This document shows positions 62,401-64,000 of a stretch of 64,000 nt of DNA, piece after piece. The notes under the pieces are model-generated. The model was given only the letters and a program-made list of their open reading frames with translations. It ran no database searches and was not told the origin of the DNA. The stretch comes from Aquibacillus sediminis. Lineage in GTDB: Bacteria > Bacillota > Bacilli > Bacillales > Amphibacillaceae. The stretch spans positions 1 to 64,000 of the forward strand of contig NZ_SZNM01000018.1 in NCBI RefSeq assembly GCF_005870085.1, in the 5' to 3' direction. Both the position numbers and the translations under genes were made by a program. Within the stretch, counting starts at the first letter, position 1; each line of letters opens with the position of its first letter.

Positions 62401-63420
62401 ATGAGTAAGATTCAAAGAAATGAACCTTGTCCATGTGGGAGTGGAAAAAAGTATAAGAAATGCTGTGGAGCTTCCAATGTAACAGAAATTAACCCCAAAT
62501 TTATAAATAACGAGTTAAATCGTTTACAACAAGAATTAATTTCTTTTGCTTTTAAAAAATACGATAAACAAATAAAACAACTATTTAAAATGTATGCAAA
62601 CCCTTTTTTACAAGAGGAAGATGAAACCGCCAATATATATAATACTGGACTTACGATTTGGATAATTTTCAATGTACCATTTATTGATAAAAAGCAAACG
62701 ATCTTTGATGTATTTTATAAGTGGAATCAATCCAGCCTTAGCTTACAAACTAAAAACATATTAGCTAAATGGACCGATACTGTTCCGGCAGTTTATGAGG
62801 TAGTATCTGTTAACAAAGATTCTAAACAAGTCGTTACCATCCAAGATATATCGACGGATGAATTGTATTACATCCCATTTCAAGAAGGAGACGAATTTAT
62901 CAAGGGGAGTATAATTATTGGTGCCCTTGTACCATATATGAATTATCATAACTTCCCAGTTGCGATGATTAAATTATATCGCCATGATAAAGATGCCTTA
63001 CTTCAGTTAATGGAGCAATACCCTGATGACAAAGGCGGAATTGTAGAATATTTTCCAGCATTTTTAGGAGAAGCACTTACACTTGGGGTAGAACCTGACA
63101 AATGGGACAACCCAATTCATGAGATGGTAGCACAACGATTTGCAAAACATATGGTTAATAAAGATATGGAAGATGATATTATCCTAAAAGGTATTGAACT
63201 TTGGAATCAGTATTGCAAGAAAGAACAACCATCATTCAAAAGAATCGAGGCCTATGCTGCCGCTTTAGATTATCTATCACAAAAAACATTTTTAAATGAA
63301 ACGACGATTACACAAGGTCAGATTGCCAAAGAATATGACGCATCACCTGTCACAGTGTCAACCAATGTAAGAAAATTAGCCAATTCACTTGAAGATCAAG
63401 TAAAAGGTATGGGATCTTAA
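62401..63420 (+). CDS. SEC-C motif protein with C-terminal helix-turn-helix
   Basis: A 339-residue protein. The zinc motif PCPCGSGKKYKKCCG occupies residues 8-22, here at the N-terminus. A central all-alpha region of unknown type follows, and residues about 302-330 (TQGQIAKEYDASPVTVSTNVRKL) form a helix-turn-helix. GGGGTGAC precedes the ATG. The mix suggests a DNA- or ribosome-linked regulator, but no role is known. It is a single gene with its own terminator. Confidence 0.8.
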   Translation: MSKIQRNEPCPCGSGKKYKKCCGASNVTEINPKFINNELNRLQQELISFAFKKYDKQIKQLFKMYANPFLQEEDETANIYNTGLTIWIIFNVPFIDKKQTIFDVFYKWNQSSLSLQTKNILAKWTDTVPAVYEVVSVNKDSKQVVTIQDISTDELYYIPFQEGDEFIKGSIIIGALVPYMNYHNFPVAMIKLYRHDKDALLQLMEQYPDDKGGIVEYFPAFLGEALTLGVEPDKWDNPIHEMVAQRFAKHMVNKDMEDDIILKGIELWNQYCKKEQPSFKRIEAYAAALDYLSQKTFLNETTITQGQIAKEYDASPVTVSTNVRKLANSLEDQVKGMGS

Positions 63421-63426
63421 TGAAAC

Positions 63427-63460
63427 CAAAAAAAAGCATGCATTTGCATGCTTTTTTTTA
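63427..63460. terminator. Terminator between SEC-C/HTH and EAL genes
   Basis: AAAAAAAGCATGCA and TGCATGCTTTTTTT pair fully; it serves both convergent genes. Confidence 0.92.
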
Positions 63461-63490
63461 CTGGCTTTCAGAAGTTCAATCTTTCAAAAA

Positions 63491-64000
63491 CTAATAAGCC
63501 GTTTTTGATTCCTTTGTACCATCAAGCAGCGCGGTTATCTCTTCACCTGGCACTGGTTTACTCCAGTAATAGCCTTGGCCTTGATGACAATGTTGTTCTT
63601 GTAAATACTGGAACTGCTCCTTTTTCTCAATACCTTCTGCAATAATCGTAAAGTTTAAATTTTGCCCCATATTAATAATCGTATTGACAATAATTTTACC
63701 ATCCACATCTAAATCATTGATAAACGCCTTATCAATTTTCAGGGTGTCAATTGGAAGTTTCTTTAAATAGCTTAACGAAGAATAACCTGTTCCAAAATCA
63801 TCAATCGAAACACTCACCCCTAGTTCTTTTAATTCATGCAAGGTTTTCGATGATTCAATTATATTAAGGATCGTACCTTCTGTAATCTCTAACTCAAGAT
63901 ATGCAGGATCTAGGTCCGTTTCATCAAGAATTTGTTTAAGCTCACGTACAAACTGTTGGCTTCGAAATTGGATCGGTGACACATTCACACTAACTCGGTC
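63491..64000 (-). CDS. EAL-domain c-di-GMP phosphodiesterase (C-terminal part, runs off the window)
   Basis: At least 169 residues, open to the right edge of the window, so the N-terminus with any GGDEF, PAS or sensor domain is not visible. The EAL domain shows LELEITEG, DDFGTGYSSLSYL, LPIDTLKIDKAF and FTIIAEGIEKKEQF, so the metal and lysine sites needed for activity are present. The last motif reads QGYYWSKPV where most have GYYFSKP. The first in-frame ATG at 63988 is an internal methionine. Confidence 0.88.
   Translation of the reverse strand, partial: DRVSVNVSPIQFRSQQFVRELKQILDETDLDPAYLELEITEGTILNIIESSKTLHELKELGVSVSIDDFGTGYSSLSYLKKLPIDTLKIDKAFINDLDVDGKIIVNTIINMGQNLNFTIIAEGIEKKEQFQYLQEQHCHQGQGYYWSKPVPGEEITALLDGTKESKTAY

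Overview
The window comes from a low-GC Firmicute of the Bacillaceae, probably in or near the salt-tolerant Oceanobacillus/Virgibacillus group; the genus cannot be fixed from sequence alone. Support for this: strong AGGAGG-type ribosome binding sites, GTG and TTG starts, hairpin-plus-U-tract terminators, a SAM-I (S-box) leader on a metIC operon, NsrR beside flavohemoglobin Hmp, a YxjG/H-type methyltransferase, a MurNAc operon, and an LCP - SecA2 - SlaP cluster known from S-layer-forming bacilli. No prophage, transposase, CRISPR array or rRNA was seen.

Layout. 0-11 kb: a split two-gene chromate transporter, a radical-SAM sulfatase-maturase-like enzyme, a cupin, an MFS exporter, heme O synthase, tRNA-Ser(CGA) with a broken tRNA-Thr beside it, a NERD protein, a metallophosphoesterase and a VanX-type dipeptidase lipoprotein. 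11-16 kb: 5-oxoprolinase pxpBCA and an OFA-family carrier. 16-25 kb: a sulfur block with metI-metC-yxjG/H under an S-box, a sulfonate/taurine-type ABC transporter, cysK and a YeiH-type permease. 26-42 kb: aldose epimerase, fhs, a lone sigma factor, AbgT transporter, glycerate kinase, free EIIA-Glc, HD protein, Ca2+ ATPase, an ECF sigma/anti-sigma pair, hemolysin III and a SEC-C/HEAT protein. 43-51 kb: a beta-galactosidase remnant, NDH-2 with a tiny membrane protein behind it, an atypical SDR, a BadF-type kinase and murR-murQ-murP. 51-57 kb: nsrR/hmp, nitroreductase, CheW, DUF1540 and CorA. 57-64 kb: LCP, SecA2, SlaP, a SEC-C/HTH protein and a truncated EAL-domain gene.

How genes fit together. 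Sulfur uptake (ABC), cysteine synthesis (CysK) and transsulfuration/methylation to methionine (MetI, MetC, YxjG/H) form one metabolic block. MurP lacks an EIIA domain, and the free EIIA-Glc at 33.2 kb could serve it. SecA2, SlaP and the LCP protein point to export and wall attachment of an S-layer or similar glycoprotein encoded elsewhere.

The most unusual content is between the genes. Six tandem or near-tandem arrays, most of them unrelated in sequence, share a period of 51-53 bp, and several have units that fold with paired or compensating changes. Two longer composite elements (A and B) occur at 5.3-5.8 kb and again at 37.8-38.4 kb with covarying hairpins. There is also a second, collapsed S-box downstream of the metIC operon that keeps its terminator/antiterminator, and a likely attenuator in front of the hemolysin III gene.
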